Origin: Onthomorpha sp937906975
Lineage (GTDB): Bacteria; Bacteroidota; Bacteroidia; Bacteroidales; P3
Reading direction: 5' to 3'
NCBI GenBank assembly: GCA_045614605.1
Contig: JAZLDH010000018.1
Coordinates: forward strand, 62,001 to 126,000
DNA length: 64,000 nucleotides
The notes under the pieces were generated by a model that searched no databases, was not told the origin of the DNA, and saw only the letters and a program-made list of their open reading frames with translations. Numbering within the stretch: position 1 is the first letter of the stretch; each line of letters opens with the position of its first letter. The position numbers and the translations under genes are program-made. Below, in pieces: positions 1 to 7,875 of the stretch.

Positions 1-37
1 AACCGAATATGCTAGCAATCCATTTTATAATACCCAT
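1..37 (-). CDS. 5' end of an unidentified gene, cut by the window edge
   Basis: On the minus strand an ATG at 37 opens a frame that stays open to the window edge and reads MGIIKWIASIFG. A minus-strand TAnnTTTG promoter box lies 27 bases upstream, which supports a real gene start. Only 12 codons are visible. The hydrophobic, Trp-containing start suggests a membrane or membrane-associated protein, but no family can be named. Confidence 0.4.
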   Translation of the reverse strand, partial: MGIIKWIASIFG

Positions 38-63
38 AGCACTTTTTGCGTTATAAATTCGTG

Positions 64-71
64 CAAAGATA
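64..71 (-). promoter_or_regulatory. -7 promoter box of the leftward gene
   Basis: Reads TATCTTTG on the minus strand, a match to the Bacteroidota -7 consensus TAnnTTTG. It is back to back with the plus-strand box at 94, so the two genes are divergently transcribed. Confidence 0.55.
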
Positions 72-93
72 CGAATTAACTATTAAAATGTTT

Positions 94-101
94 TATCTTT
101 G
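94..101 (+). promoter_or_regulatory. -7 promoter box of the ZIP transporter gene
   Basis: TATCTTTG matches the Bacteroidota -7 consensus. Its position decides the start of the next gene: the in-frame ATGs at 46 and 88 lie upstream of the box and cannot be used by this promoter, while the ATG at 127 lies about 25 bases downstream. Confidence 0.65.
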
Positions 102-126
102 CAAAATAAATAGAACTTTTTTTGAT

Positions 127-894
127 ATGAATGCTATTTTTATTGCTTATTTGATACTATTTTTTTCCTGTCTTTTGAGCGGGTGTTTTGTATTTGTTTT
201 GAAAAAGCAAGAAAATATCCTTTCTTATGTAGGGATTTTTGGTGGAGCTTTTCTTTTGGCGGTTTGTTTTGTGCATTTGTTGCCAGAGGCTCTTACCTTG
301 CAGGGTGAAACTCATCTTTGTTGTGAAGATTCTCATCATCATTCTCATTCTTCTTCGTTTTTGAGTGTTGGGGTTTTTGTTTTGCTTGGATTTGTTTTGC
401 AGTTGGTTTTGGAATTGCTTTCAAACGGTGCAGAACATGGGCATATTCATGATGAAAATCATCATTCTGAGCATAATTCTTACATAAAAGCGTTGATGAT
501 TCTTTTAGGCGTTTCAATACATGCGTTTTTGGAAGGCTTTGCTCTTGTGGTTAATGGAGAGGTTAATTACTCTCTTTTGATAGGTGTGGTTTTGCATAAT
601 ATTCCTATCGCAATGCTTTTGGTGAATGCTTTTATGCTTGCTCGTTGTCGTTGGTTTAAATCATTTTTGTTTTTGTCTGTTTTTGCGATAATGGGTGTTT
701 TAGGGTCTATTTCAAGTATTTGTTTTGAGTTTTTGCACGATTATATGGGTTATGTAATAGGTTTTGTGGTTGGTATTTTGCTTCATGTTTCAATTAGCAC
801 TCTTTTTGACTCAAAAGAAAGTCATAAATATAATTTTGTTCGTTTTGTAGTTGTAATAATCGCATTTGCATTAGCGGTTGTTTTGTCTCACTAA
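127..894 (+). CDS. ZIP family divalent metal transporter
   Basis: Membrane importer of the ZIP (zinc/iron-regulated transporter-like) family, 255 residues from the ATG at 127. Visible ZIP signatures are HLLPEAL in an early segment, HAFLEG in the fourth core helix and HNIPIAM in the fifth; in the family these His and Glu residues form the binuclear metal site. Two His-rich cytoplasmic loops (around EDSHHHSH and HGHIHDENHH) are likely metal-sensing or metal-delivering. The protein is nearly all hydrophobic helix, about eight segments. A longer reading frame reaches back to 46, but the promoter lies inside it. Transport probably favours zinc; iron or manganese cannot be excluded. The next gene starts 20 bases downstream on the same strand, so the two may be co-transcribed. 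Confidence 0.88.
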   Translation: MNAIFIAYLILFFSCLLSGCFVFVLKKQENILSYVGIFGGAFLLAVCFVHLLPEALTLQGETHLCCEDSHHHSHSSSFLSVGVFVLLGFVLQLVLELLSNGAEHGHIHDENHHSEHNSYIKALMILLGVSIHAFLEGFALVVNGEVNYSLLIGVVLHNIPIAMLLVNAFMLARCRWFKSFLFLSVFAIMGVLGSISSICFEFLHDYMGYVIGFVVGILLHVSISTLFDSKESHKYNFVRFVVVIIAFALAVVLSH

Positions 895-914
895 ATTCAG
901 AAAAAGAATAACAA

Positions 915-2876
915 ATGAAACTCTCCATAGTAATTGTAAATTATAATGTAGAATATTTTTTAGAGCATTGTTTGTATTCTGTACAAAAAGCAATAAAAAA
1001 TATAGATGCAGAGGTGTTAATCGTCGATAATAACTCGGTTGATGCATCTGTTAAAATGCTGAAAGAAAAGTTTGCTGAATTTTATTTAATTGAAAACAAA
1101 GAAAATGTAGGCTTTGCAAAGGCAAACAATCAAGCGATGAGAATTGCAAAAGGTGAATATATACTTTTGTTAAATCCTGATACGGTTGTAGAAGAAGATA
1201 CTTTTGAAAAATGTATTGCCTTTATGGATTCGCATAGCGACTGCGGGGGGTTGGGAATTAAGATGATTGACGGACAAGGCAACATTTTAAAAGAAAGCAA
1301 ACGTGGTTTTCCTTCTCCTTGGGCAAGTTTTTGTAAGATGAGTGGCTTAACTTCTTTATTCCCTACCTCAAAAAAATATGCACAGTATTATATGGGGCAT
1401 CTTTCATACGAAGAAACAAATCAGGTTGATATACTTGCTGGTGCATATATGATGATGAGAAAGGAATGTCTTGATAAGGTTGGGCTTTTGGACGAGGATT
1501 ATTTTATGTATGGAGAAGATATTGATTTGTCTTATAGAATAACACTTGGTGGATACAAGAATTATTATTTTCCTGAGGCAACAATTATTCACTATAAGGG
1601 AGAATCTACTAAGAAATCAAGCCTTAACTATGTCTATACCTTTTATAATGCAATGGCAATCTTTGCAAGAAAACATTTAGATGCTAAGCAAAATAAATTA
1701 TATAGCTTTATAATTAAATTAGCTATTTGGATTAAGGCGTTTTTTGGCTTTTTTTCAAGGATTTTCAAAAACTTTGCTCTTCCATTCTTTGATTTTGCTT
1801 TGATTTATGTTGCTTTTTATTTTTTAGAAAAAGCTTGGGCAATTTATTATTGGGGTTGGGCAGATTATTATCCGCCACACTATATGTTGATTGCGGTGCC
1901 GTGTTATATTCTCATTCTTTTGACTTCGGTTTATGTGGCAGGGGGTTACTCAAAGAAGGTAAGAATACCAAAAATCATTTCGGGGATTTTCTCGGGTATG
2001 CTTGTGCTTTTGGTTTTCTATTCTTTGCTACCTTCGGAGCTTAGGTATTCAAGAGCATTAGTCGTATTAGGTTCGGTAATGAGCCTTGGAATTTTGCTTG
2101 TTGTTAGGTTTGCAATTAAGTTTTTGCGTTTTGGAAAATTCTCTTTAAAGAATGAGGATTTTTTACGCTGTGCTATAATTGCAGATGAGCAAGAGGCTGA
2201 AAGGGTTGCGAATTTAATTCATACAACAAGCCTACAACCAGAATTTATTGCACTTGTTAGTGTGGGAGAAAAGCCAAATAAGGAAAGTTTTGTTGGAACT
2301 ATTTCTCAAATAGATGATATTATTAGGATATATTCAATAAATGAGGTGATTTTTTGTGCAAAGAGTTTGAGTCAATCCAATATTAATAATTTAATGAATA
2401 GATTGGCAAAAACTAATGTTAAGTTTACTATCGTACCTCCAACGGCTGATTTTATAATTGGTAGCAATACGATAAATTCTCCAACAGATCTTTATGTGGT
2501 TAGCTTAAATAGTATAACAAATGAGGATAATAAGAGAAAGAAACGTATATTTGATTTTGTTACTTCTTTGGTTTTACTAATTTTTTCTTTGCTTTTGATG
2601 TGGTTTGTAAAGAAACCATTTGGCTTTGTAAAGAATTGCGTTTTGGTTCTTTTGAATTTTAGAACTTGGATAGGCTTTGGTAGCGACAAGGAGGGAAATC
2701 AAGATGGGCTTCCTAACTTAAAAAAATCTGTTCTTTCGCCATTAGATGCTTTGAAAGAAGAAAAATTGGATAAGCTCGATAAACAGAAGTTAAAACTCTT
2801 ATATGCAAGAAATTATAGCTTATATAATGATATGAATATATTGTTTAAGTGTTTTAGAGACTTAGGACAAAAGTAA
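915..2876 (+). CDS. GT2 glycosyltransferase fused to a degenerate polyprenyl sugar-transferase-like half
   Basis: 653 residues in two parts. Residues 1 to about 250 are a family 2 glycosyltransferase with SIVIVNYN at the start, NPDT as the nucleotide-sugar/metal motif, LAGAYMMMRKE, and GEDIDLSYR containing the catalytic-base-like ED pair; the type resembles rhamnosyl or similar O-antigen transferases. About four to five membrane segments follow (roughly 260-390). Then comes a soluble Rossmann-like stretch (about 400-510) like the CoA-binding-3 domain of polyprenyl glycosylphosphotransferases. The end has the usual lead-in helix of a bacterial sugar transferase (KKRIFDFVTSLVLL) and a tail like its C-terminus (YARNYSLYNDM), but the catalytic middle is largely missing. 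Probable role: surface glycan assembly at the inner membrane. The second half may be only a scaffold. Confidence 0.8.
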   Translation: MKLSIVIVNYNVEYFLEHCLYSVQKAIKNIDAEVLIVDNNSVDASVKMLKEKFAEFYLIENKENVGFAKANNQAMRIAKGEYILLLNPDTVVEEDTFEKCIAFMDSHSDCGGLGIKMIDGQGNILKESKRGFPSPWASFCKMSGLTSLFPTSKKYAQYYMGHLSYEETNQVDILAGAYMMMRKECLDKVGLLDEDYFMYGEDIDLSYRITLGGYKNYYFPEATIIHYKGESTKKSSLNYVYTFYNAMAIFARKHLDAKQNKLYSFIIKLAIWIKAFFGFFSRIFKNFALPFFDFALIYVAFYFLEKAWAIYYWGWADYYPPHYMLIAVPCYILILLTSVYVAGGYSKKVRIPKIISGIFSGMLVLLVFYSLLPSELRYSRALVVLGSVMSLGILLVVRFAIKFLRFGKFSLKNEDFLRCAIIADEQEAERVANLIHTTSLQPEFIALVSVGEKPNKESFVGTISQIDDIIRIYSINEVIFCAKSLSQSNINNLMNRLAKTNVKFTIVPPTADFIIGSNTINSPTDLYVVSLNSITNEDNKRKKRIFDFVTSLVLLIFSLLLMWFVKKPFGFVKNCVLVLLNFRTWIGFGSDKEGNQDGLPNLKKSVLSPLDALKEEKLDKLDKQKLKLLYARNYSLYNDMNILFKCFRDLGQK

Positions 2877-2926
2877 AAAATGTAGTTTTTTTTCGCAAAA
2901 ACACTTGTTAGAATTAAAATATTTTT

Positions 2927-2934
2927 TATTTTTG
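2927..2934 (+). promoter_or_regulatory. -7 promoter box before the ECF sigma gene
   Basis: TATTTTTG, with a TTG at 2905-2907 spaced 19 bases upstream, fits the Bacteroidota TTG-N19-TAnnTTTG promoter. It implies a leader of about 140 bases before the sigma factor. The rest of the 207-base gap holds only AT-rich sequence. Confidence 0.55.
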
Positions 2935-3083
2935 CACTGAAAATATAGATTTACAAACAAAAACAGTACGCTTATAGATAGGATTATTACTTTTTTTTAA
3001 TTTTAAACAAAAATAAATTATTAATTGTATGAGAATATGTAATGCCTTTGCGGTATTATATTATATAAAAAAGGTATAATCTT

Positions 3084-3671
3084 ATGAAAAGAATAGAAAA
3101 TAGAAGCGACTACGAATTGGTGCAAGCGTATATTAACGGAGAAAAAAATGTGTTTAACACGCTTGTTGCAAGACATCAGCAAAAACTTTACAATTACATA
3201 TATTCTGTTGTGAAAGATAAAGATGCCTCTGAGGACATCTTTCAAGATACTTTTATAAAGGTTATTAATGTTTTGAAAAGCGGAACTTACAGAGAAGAAG
3301 GTAAGTTTGTGCAATGGATTATGCGAATAGCACATAACCTTATCATAGATTATTTCAGAAAAGAGCAAAAAATAAAATGTATTCGTTCAAGTGATGAAGT
3401 CGATGTTTTTGATGTGATTGGAAATTTTGAGGATTCTATTGAGACTGTAATAATAAAAAAACAAATCAGCAAAGATATAAGAACTCTTATAAAACAATTA
3501 CCAGAGGAGCAACGAAGAGTGTTAATTATGAGACACTATGCTGATATGTCTTTCAAGGAAATAGCCGAAAAAACAGGGGTTAGCATCAATACAGCATTAG
3601 GTAGAATGCGTTATGCTTTGCTTAATATGAGAAAAATGGCAGAAGAAAAATCTATGCTTTTAAGCGTTTAA
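3084..3671 (+). CDS. ECF-type RNA polymerase sigma factor
   Basis: 195-residue group 4 (ECF) sigma-70 factor. Region 2 is visible from about residue 23 (NTLVARHQQKLYNYI, then DIFQDTFIKV and the -10-binding helix around FVQWIMRIAHNLIIDYFRK). Region 4 is the helix-turn-helix LPEEQRRVL...SFKEIAEKTGVSINTALGRM. The conserved flavour (EEGKFVQWIMRIAHNL) is that of a widespread Bacteroidota ECF factor related to SigP of Porphyromonas, which works with PorX on T9SS genes; that specific identity is inference. No membrane anti-sigma factor follows. Instead there is a 65-residue ORF 76 bases downstream. Confidence 0.9.
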   Translation: MKRIENRSDYELVQAYINGEKNVFNTLVARHQQKLYNYIYSVVKDKDASEDIFQDTFIKVINVLKSGTYREEGKFVQWIMRIAHNLIIDYFRKEQKIKCIRSSDEVDVFDVIGNFEDSIETVIIKKQISKDIRTLIKQLPEEQRRVLIMRHYADMSFKEIAEKTGVSINTALGRMRYALLNMRKMAEEKSMLLSV

Positions 3672-3747
3672 ATTTTCACTTTAAAACAATATCATATAAT
3701 CATCTTACGTTTAAACAGAAACGATTGTTAAACTAATAGGTGATTAT

Positions 3748-3945
3748 ATGATAGATTTTTACCACGTTTATGAACAAATAGAGCTTTGGGAACAAGATTT
3801 AAAATATCAAGAAGAGATATTATCTAAAAGAGATACGGAAGCCTTTCCCAAAGAAAATAAAATAAAAAAAGAGGTTTCTTGTTTAAAATCGCAATCCGTT
3901 TATAGTAAAACATTAGATGAATACATCAACCTTTGGCTTAACTAA
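3748..3945 (+). CDS. Small hypothetical protein downstream of the sigma factor
   Basis: 65 residues, ATG at 3748, charged and probably helical (ELWEQDLKYQEEIL), soluble, no signal peptide or membrane segment. It overlaps the next gene by 29 bases in a different frame. No family is recognised. Its placement between an ECF sigma gene and a biosynthetic gene, and its acidic helical character, allow the guess of a small regulator, but nothing proves it is translated. Confidence 0.5.
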   Translation: MIDFYHVYEQIELWEQDLKYQEEILSKRDTEAFPKENKIKKEVSCLKSQSVYSKTLDEYINLWLN

Positions 3946-4969
3946 TAAAATGCTTATTGCTGGGCCGTGTTCGGCAGAAAGCTACGAGCAACTTAAAGCC
4001 ACAGCAGAAGGAATTGCGAAATTTAATATCAATTATTTTAGAGCAGGAGTTTGGAAACCAAGAACTAGACCCTCAGAATTTGAAGGTGTAGGTTCTAAGG
4101 CTTTGGATTGGCTAAAGGAAATTAAAAGAGAATTTTCGTTAAACCTTTGTACAGAAGTAGCAAACCCAAATCACGTTGAACAATGCTTAGCCTCTGGAAT
4201 AGATGCTTTATGGATAGGGGCAAGAACTACGACAAATCCCTTCTCAGTTCAAGACATTGCAGAAGCATTAAAAGGAGAGCAAATACCAGTCTTTGTTAAA
4301 AATCCATTAAATCCCGATTTAAAACTTTGGATTGGAGCAATCGAAAGATTAAAAAAAGTAGGAATAAAAAATGTCTATGCAATCCATAGAGGATTCTCGC
4401 TTGCAGACAACGGAGGCTATCGTCAAACACCTTTATGGCAAATACCAATAGAATTAAAACGTACTTTCCCCGATTTAAACATAATTTGCGATCCAAGCCA
4501 TATAGCAGGAAAAAGTGAATTAGTAGAATCCCTATCTCAAACTGCGATGAACTTAGGATTAGATGGCTTAATGATAGAGGTACATCATAGACCTAAGTGT
4601 GCAAAAACCGATTCTAAACAACAATTATCAATAAAACAATTTGAAGAATTATTAAGTAGAATAATAATTTCAAAGACAGAAGAAAATATCTTACCCGAAA
4701 AAATAAGTATTCTCCGAAAAGAAATAGACAATATTGACAATAAATTAATAGAATTATTGTCAGAAAGAATGAATGTTTCAAATAAAATAGCGAAAATAAA
4801 GAAAGAATCAAATCTTTCTGTATTGCAGATGAATAGATGGAACAAATTGCTTGCCGATAGAATGGAATACGCTCAAACAAAGGGAGTTTCGGAAATTTTT
4901 GTAAAGGAAATATTTGAGCTTATACACAAAGAATCCGTTAAATTACAAGACGAAATTATAAAATCCTAA
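3917..4969 (+). CDS. Bifunctional DAHP synthase / chorismate mutase
   Basis: 350 residues. The N-terminal three quarters are 3-deoxy-7-phosphoheptulonate synthase (PEP + erythrose 4-phosphate, first step of the shikimate pathway): IAGPCSAES at the start, KPRTRPSEFEG in the active-site loop, a cluster with HRGFS, and CDPSHIAGK. The C-terminal about 90 residues (from ISILRKEID) are an AroQ-type chorismate mutase helix bundle with RKEIDNIDNKLIELL and the RM...V..I...K pattern. This fusion order is typical of Bacteroidota; the mutase domain is likely to give feedback control by prephenate or chorismate. The start ATG lies inside the preceding small ORF and gives a short leader before the barrel. 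The partner pathway gene aroE is elsewhere in this window (about 10 kb). Confidence 0.93.
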   Translation: MNTSTFGLTNKMLIAGPCSAESYEQLKATAEGIAKFNINYFRAGVWKPRTRPSEFEGVGSKALDWLKEIKREFSLNLCTEVANPNHVEQCLASGIDALWIGARTTTNPFSVQDIAEALKGEQIPVFVKNPLNPDLKLWIGAIERLKKVGIKNVYAIHRGFSLADNGGYRQTPLWQIPIELKRTFPDLNIICDPSHIAGKSELVESLSQTAMNLGLDGLMIEVHHRPKCAKTDSKQQLSIKQFEELLSRIIISKTEENILPEKISILRKEIDNIDNKLIELLSERMNVSNKIAKIKKESNLSVLQMNRWNKLLADRMEYAQTKGVSEIFVKEIFELIHKESVKLQDEIIKS

Positions 4970-5012
4970 TAAAAAAATACGATAAAAGGCTTGTAGAAAA
5001 TAAAAAAATATG

Positions 5013-5020
5013 TACATTTG
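5013..5020 (+). promoter_or_regulatory. -7 promoter box of the lipoprotein gene
   Basis: TACATTTG with TTG at 4991-4993 (19-base spacing), a good Bacteroidota promoter 38 bases before the ATG. Confidence 0.65.
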
Positions 5021-5057
5021 CACAAAATATAGAATTAACAACTAAAAATTTAAGAAA

Positions 5058-5480
5058 ATGAAATTAAGAAGATTATTTTTAAGCGTTGCCGTTTTAGCAT
5101 TAATGGCAGCTTGCGGAGGAAAAGCAACTGAAACTGCAACTGAAACTGCAGCAGAAGCAACTCCAGCAGTAGAAGCAGTAGAAGAAACTCCAGAAGCACC
5201 AGTTGCTGAAGAAGCAGCTCCTGCTCCAGCTGCAAAAGAAGAGAAAAAAGCTGACCCATGCGAAGCAAAAGTAAAAGCTTTTGAAAAATTCGTTGACGAA
5301 TTAGTAGTTGCACAAAAGAACAAAGCTAATGGTGCAAAAGAATTAAAAGCTTTCTCTGAAATGTTAAAACAAGCTCCTGAACAAGAAGCAGCAGTTAAAG
5401 AATGTGTTGAAAACGTTGATTTCAAAACAAGAGTTCAAAACGCTATAATGAAATGTAAACAAATCAGATCTCAAAAATAA
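5058..5480 (+). CDS. Ala/Glu-rich lipoprotein
   Basis: 140 residues. Lipoprotein signal peptide with lipobox LMAAC (Cys at about residue 19) followed by a low-complexity stretch of Ala, Glu, Thr and Pro (about 22-67), which probably acts as a flexible tether. The C-terminal part (from DPCEAKVKAFEKF) is a compact helical domain with three cysteines and many Lys/Glu residues. It has its own promoter and a strong terminator, so it is a monocistronic and possibly abundant envelope protein. No named family is recognised. Confidence 0.85.
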   Translation: MKLRRLFLSVAVLALMAACGGKATETATETAAEATPAVEAVEETPEAPVAEEAAPAPAAKEEKKADPCEAKVKAFEKFVDELVVAQKNKANGAKELKAFSEMLKQAPEQEAAVKECVENVDFKTRVQNAIMKCKQIRSQK

Positions 5481-5501
5481 TTTTTAGATTTTGATTTTTA
5501 A

Positions 5502-5535
5502 AAAAAAGTTCGGTTACATTCCGAACTTTTTTTTT
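5502..5535 (+). terminator. Rho-independent terminator after the lipoprotein
   Basis: Perfect stem AAAGTTCGG / CCGAACTTT with a 7-base loop, followed by a long T run. Confidence 0.85.
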
Positions 5536-5551
5536 GATAATATTTAAAGTT

Positions 5552-6715
5552 ATGAAAAAAATAATATTTCTATTTACGATAATAGCAAGCCTTTCTATCT
5601 TTGCACAAACAGGACATCAAACAATGCTTTGGCAAGACATAGAAAGAGAATACAAAATATTAACACCTGCAAACTATAATGCAGAAGAAAGTTATCCGCT
5701 CTACGTATTCCTACACGGATTAGGCGACAACATAGACAATAACAACGAAATCTATCAAAGAATTGCAGATGAATTTGAATGGATAGTAGTTTTACCACAA
5801 GCCTTAGAAGCCTCAGTAGATTTAATGGGCAACGTCATAGACTTAGGCTTGATGTGGAATAGTGGACTATCAGTAACCCTTGGGCCATTGAGCATATCAC
5901 CAAACAGCAATGTTGATGATGCAGGATTTATCCTTGCATTAGTAGATAGCGTTTTTGCAAATTACAACATAGAATCCGATAACGTATTTTTAAGTGGCTT
6001 TTCTATGGGAGGATTTATGACACATAGCATGGCGATAGAACACGGAGATAGATTCAAAGCATTTGTTCCTGTTAGTGGAATGTTACCAAAATCATTAGAG
6101 AACACAACTCCAACACAAAGAGTAAAGATAATGTACATACATGGTACAGCAGACAATGTAGTATCCTATGATGGCACAACCTCTGTTATAGCCTCAATGC
6201 CAAATCTTTTAGTTGGCTTAAGTGCAGAAGAAACAGTAAACTATTGGGTTAATAACAACGGAGCAAATACCACACCAATCATAGATTCAATAGAAGACAG
6301 CAAAGACGATGGATTAAGATTCATTCGTTATTCCTACTTAGGAGAAGAAGCAAACCAAGAAGTAAGATTTCTAAAAATAGAAGGCGGGGAGCATATACCG
6401 TATGTAGATGCAAATGTCTATGACTTAGATTTCTTAGCAGAGACATACGAATTTATAACCAACAATCGCACAGCAGTAGGCTTAGACGAAATAGAAGAAA
6501 CCAAAATACGCCTATTTCCAAATCCAGCCTCAAACCAAATACAACTTATTGTAGATAAAAATATGACAATAAGCATAGTTGATATGACAGGCTACACACT
6601 TACAGTCAAAGAAATCAAAAAAGGTGCGAATATCATAGACATTTCACACCTTAAATCTGGTTGTTATATACTAAAAAATAACTTCGGACAACAAAGAAAA
6701 CTTGTAAAACAATAA
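5552..6715 (+). CDS. T9SS-exported esterase (polyhydroxybutyrate depolymerase/feruloyl esterase-like)
   Basis: 387 residues from the ATG at 5552, which begins a clean Sec signal peptide (MKKIIFLFTIIASLSIFAQ); the in-frame ATG 18 bases upstream adds only six residues. The body is an alpha/beta hydrolase: YPLYVFLHGLGD (oxyanion region), GFSMGGF (nucleophile elbow, Ser) and GGEHIPY (catalytic His); an Asp is expected near the IHGTADNVV segment. The family acts on ester-linked polymers or feruloyl groups. The last about 70 residues (from LFPNPASNQI) are a T9SS type A sorting domain, so the enzyme is likely released or anchored at the cell surface. It lies just after a terminator and may have its own promoter in the short gap. 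The substrate cannot be settled from sequence. Confidence 0.87.
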   Translation: MKKIIFLFTIIASLSIFAQTGHQTMLWQDIEREYKILTPANYNAEESYPLYVFLHGLGDNIDNNNEIYQRIADEFEWIVVLPQALEASVDLMGNVIDLGLMWNSGLSVTLGPLSISPNSNVDDAGFILALVDSVFANYNIESDNVFLSGFSMGGFMTHSMAIEHGDRFKAFVPVSGMLPKSLENTTPTQRVKIMYIHGTADNVVSYDGTTSVIASMPNLLVGLSAEETVNYWVNNNGANTTPIIDSIEDSKDDGLRFIRYSYLGEEANQEVRFLKIEGGEHIPYVDANVYDLDFLAETYEFITNNRTAVGLDEIEETKIRLFPNPASNQIQLIVDKNMTISIVDMTGYTLTVKEIKKGANIIDISHLKSGCYILKNNFGQQRKLVKQ

Positions 6716-6726
6716 GCTTAAAAAAA

Positions 6727-7377
6727 TTAAAGCATTAAACTGAGGGCTTGGATTAAATTATCTGAGCCCTCAAATATTTGACTAATTCTTGTAGCCACCA
6801 TATAAGCAGGCGCAGTTAAAAGTTTATTCTTCTCATCTATAGCCACCTCAGTTGCAGAGCAAACCTTGTGATTGCAACCCAAAGCAACAGCGTCCTTTGC
6901 AGCCTGACAATCACCGCCAAGAGTTATAGTAGGATTTTTATCCCCCAATACCTTAGCTAAAATCATAGGAGCAATACACAAAGCACCGATAGGCTTTTGA
7001 GCAGAGAAAGTATCCAAAATCGCTTTTGCAATCTCGCCATTTACCTCCATAGCCTGACCACAAAAAGCATAAGAGCTCCAATTTTGAGCTGCACCCATAC
7101 CACCAGGAAGCACCAAAGCATCAAAATCCTCTGTGCAATACTCACTCAAAGGCTTAATATTACCTCTACAAAGTCTTGAAGCCTCCAACATCAAATCACG
7201 CTTTTCGCCAGTAGCTTCCCCTTTTATATGATTAAACACATTAAACTCACCATTAGGAGCAAAACATTGATACTCCATGCCACGTTTATCAATAGCCAAA
7301 AGCACAGACAAAGTCTCATGCGTTTCACTTCCATCTCTATTTCCGCAACCCGCTAAAATAACTGCAATCTTTTTCAT
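6727..7377 (-). CDS. elbB: Isoprenoid biosynthesis glyoxalase ElbB (DJ-1/PfpI family)
   Basis: 216 residues, full length for ElbB. N-terminus KKIAVILAGCGNRDGSE carries the ElbB signature. The nucleophile-elbow cysteine sits in IGALCIAPMIL, and VLPGGMGAAQNW is the conserved loop before it. The family has glyoxalase activity and is linked to isoprenoid output in E. coli. It is the last gene of a panD-flippase-rfaE2-elbB run, with 3 bases to rfaE2. Confidence 0.92.
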   Translation of the reverse strand: MKKIAVILAGCGNRDGSETHETLSVLLAIDKRGMEYQCFAPNGEFNVFNHIKGEATGEKRDLMLEASRLCRGNIKPLSEYCTEDFDALVLPGGMGAAQNWSSYAFCGQAMEVNGEIAKAILDTFSAQKPIGALCIAPMILAKVLGDKNPTITLGGDCQAAKDAVALGCNHKVCSATEVAIDEKNKLLTAPAYMVATRISQIFEGSDNLIQALSLML

Positions 7378-7380
7378 AAT

Positions 7381-7875
7381 TTATCTTGAATTTAAAATAC
7401 GTTGTTCAATAGAAGTAGTAGAGTACCCTTCAATAAATTCTATTGTTTTCACACTTCCACCACGAGAAGTAACAATATCATAACCCACAATGTTCTCAAT
7501 CCTATAATCAGCCCCCTTAACAAGAATATCAGGCTGAATTTTCTTTATCAATTCGTAAGGAGTGTCTTCATTAAACAAAACAACAGCATCAACACAATGC
7601 AAAGCAGCCAAAATATGCAAACGAGATTTTTCATCTTGCAAAGGACGATGCTCACCCTTTAAACGTTTCACAGACGAATCGGTGTTTACGCCAATAATTA
7701 ACCTATCACCCAAATCCTTAGCCTTAGCAAGATAATCCACATGACCAAGATGCAACAAATCAAAACAACCATTAGTAAAAACAATCTTTTGATTATTCTC
7801 TCTCCATTTAAGAATTAAATTTTCCAAATCCTCATTGCGAATAATCTTGCTTTCAATAAGTTCAATATGTGTCAT
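7381..7875 (-). CDS. rfaE2: D-glycero-beta-D-manno-heptose 1-phosphate adenylyltransferase
   Basis: 164 residues, stand-alone version of the C-terminal half of E. coli HldE. It activates heptose 1-phosphate with ATP to ADP-heptose for LPS core. Visible nucleotidyltransferase motifs are FTNGCFDLLHLGHVDYL (the HxGH motif), GVNTDSSVKRLKG and the C-terminal IEFIEGYSTTSI (the ISTT-like segment). It overlaps the upstream flippase gene by 4 bases (translational coupling). The kinase half (RfaE1) is not in the window. Confidence 0.93.
   Translation of the reverse strand: MTHIELIESKIIRNEDLENLILKWRENNQKIVFTNGCFDLLHLGHVDYLAKAKDLGDRLIIGVNTDSSVKRLKGEHRPLQDEKSRLHILAALHCVDAVVLFNEDTPYELIKKIQPDILVKGADYRIENIVGYDIVTSRGGSVKTIEFIEGYSTTSIEQRILNSR

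Noticed and set aside
5042..5425. Long minus-strand open frames opposite the lipoprotein gene
   Set aside because: They are the antisense of an Ala/Glu-rich coding region and give low-complexity Ser/Ala or Leu runs; the plus-strand frame has promoter, lipobox and terminator.
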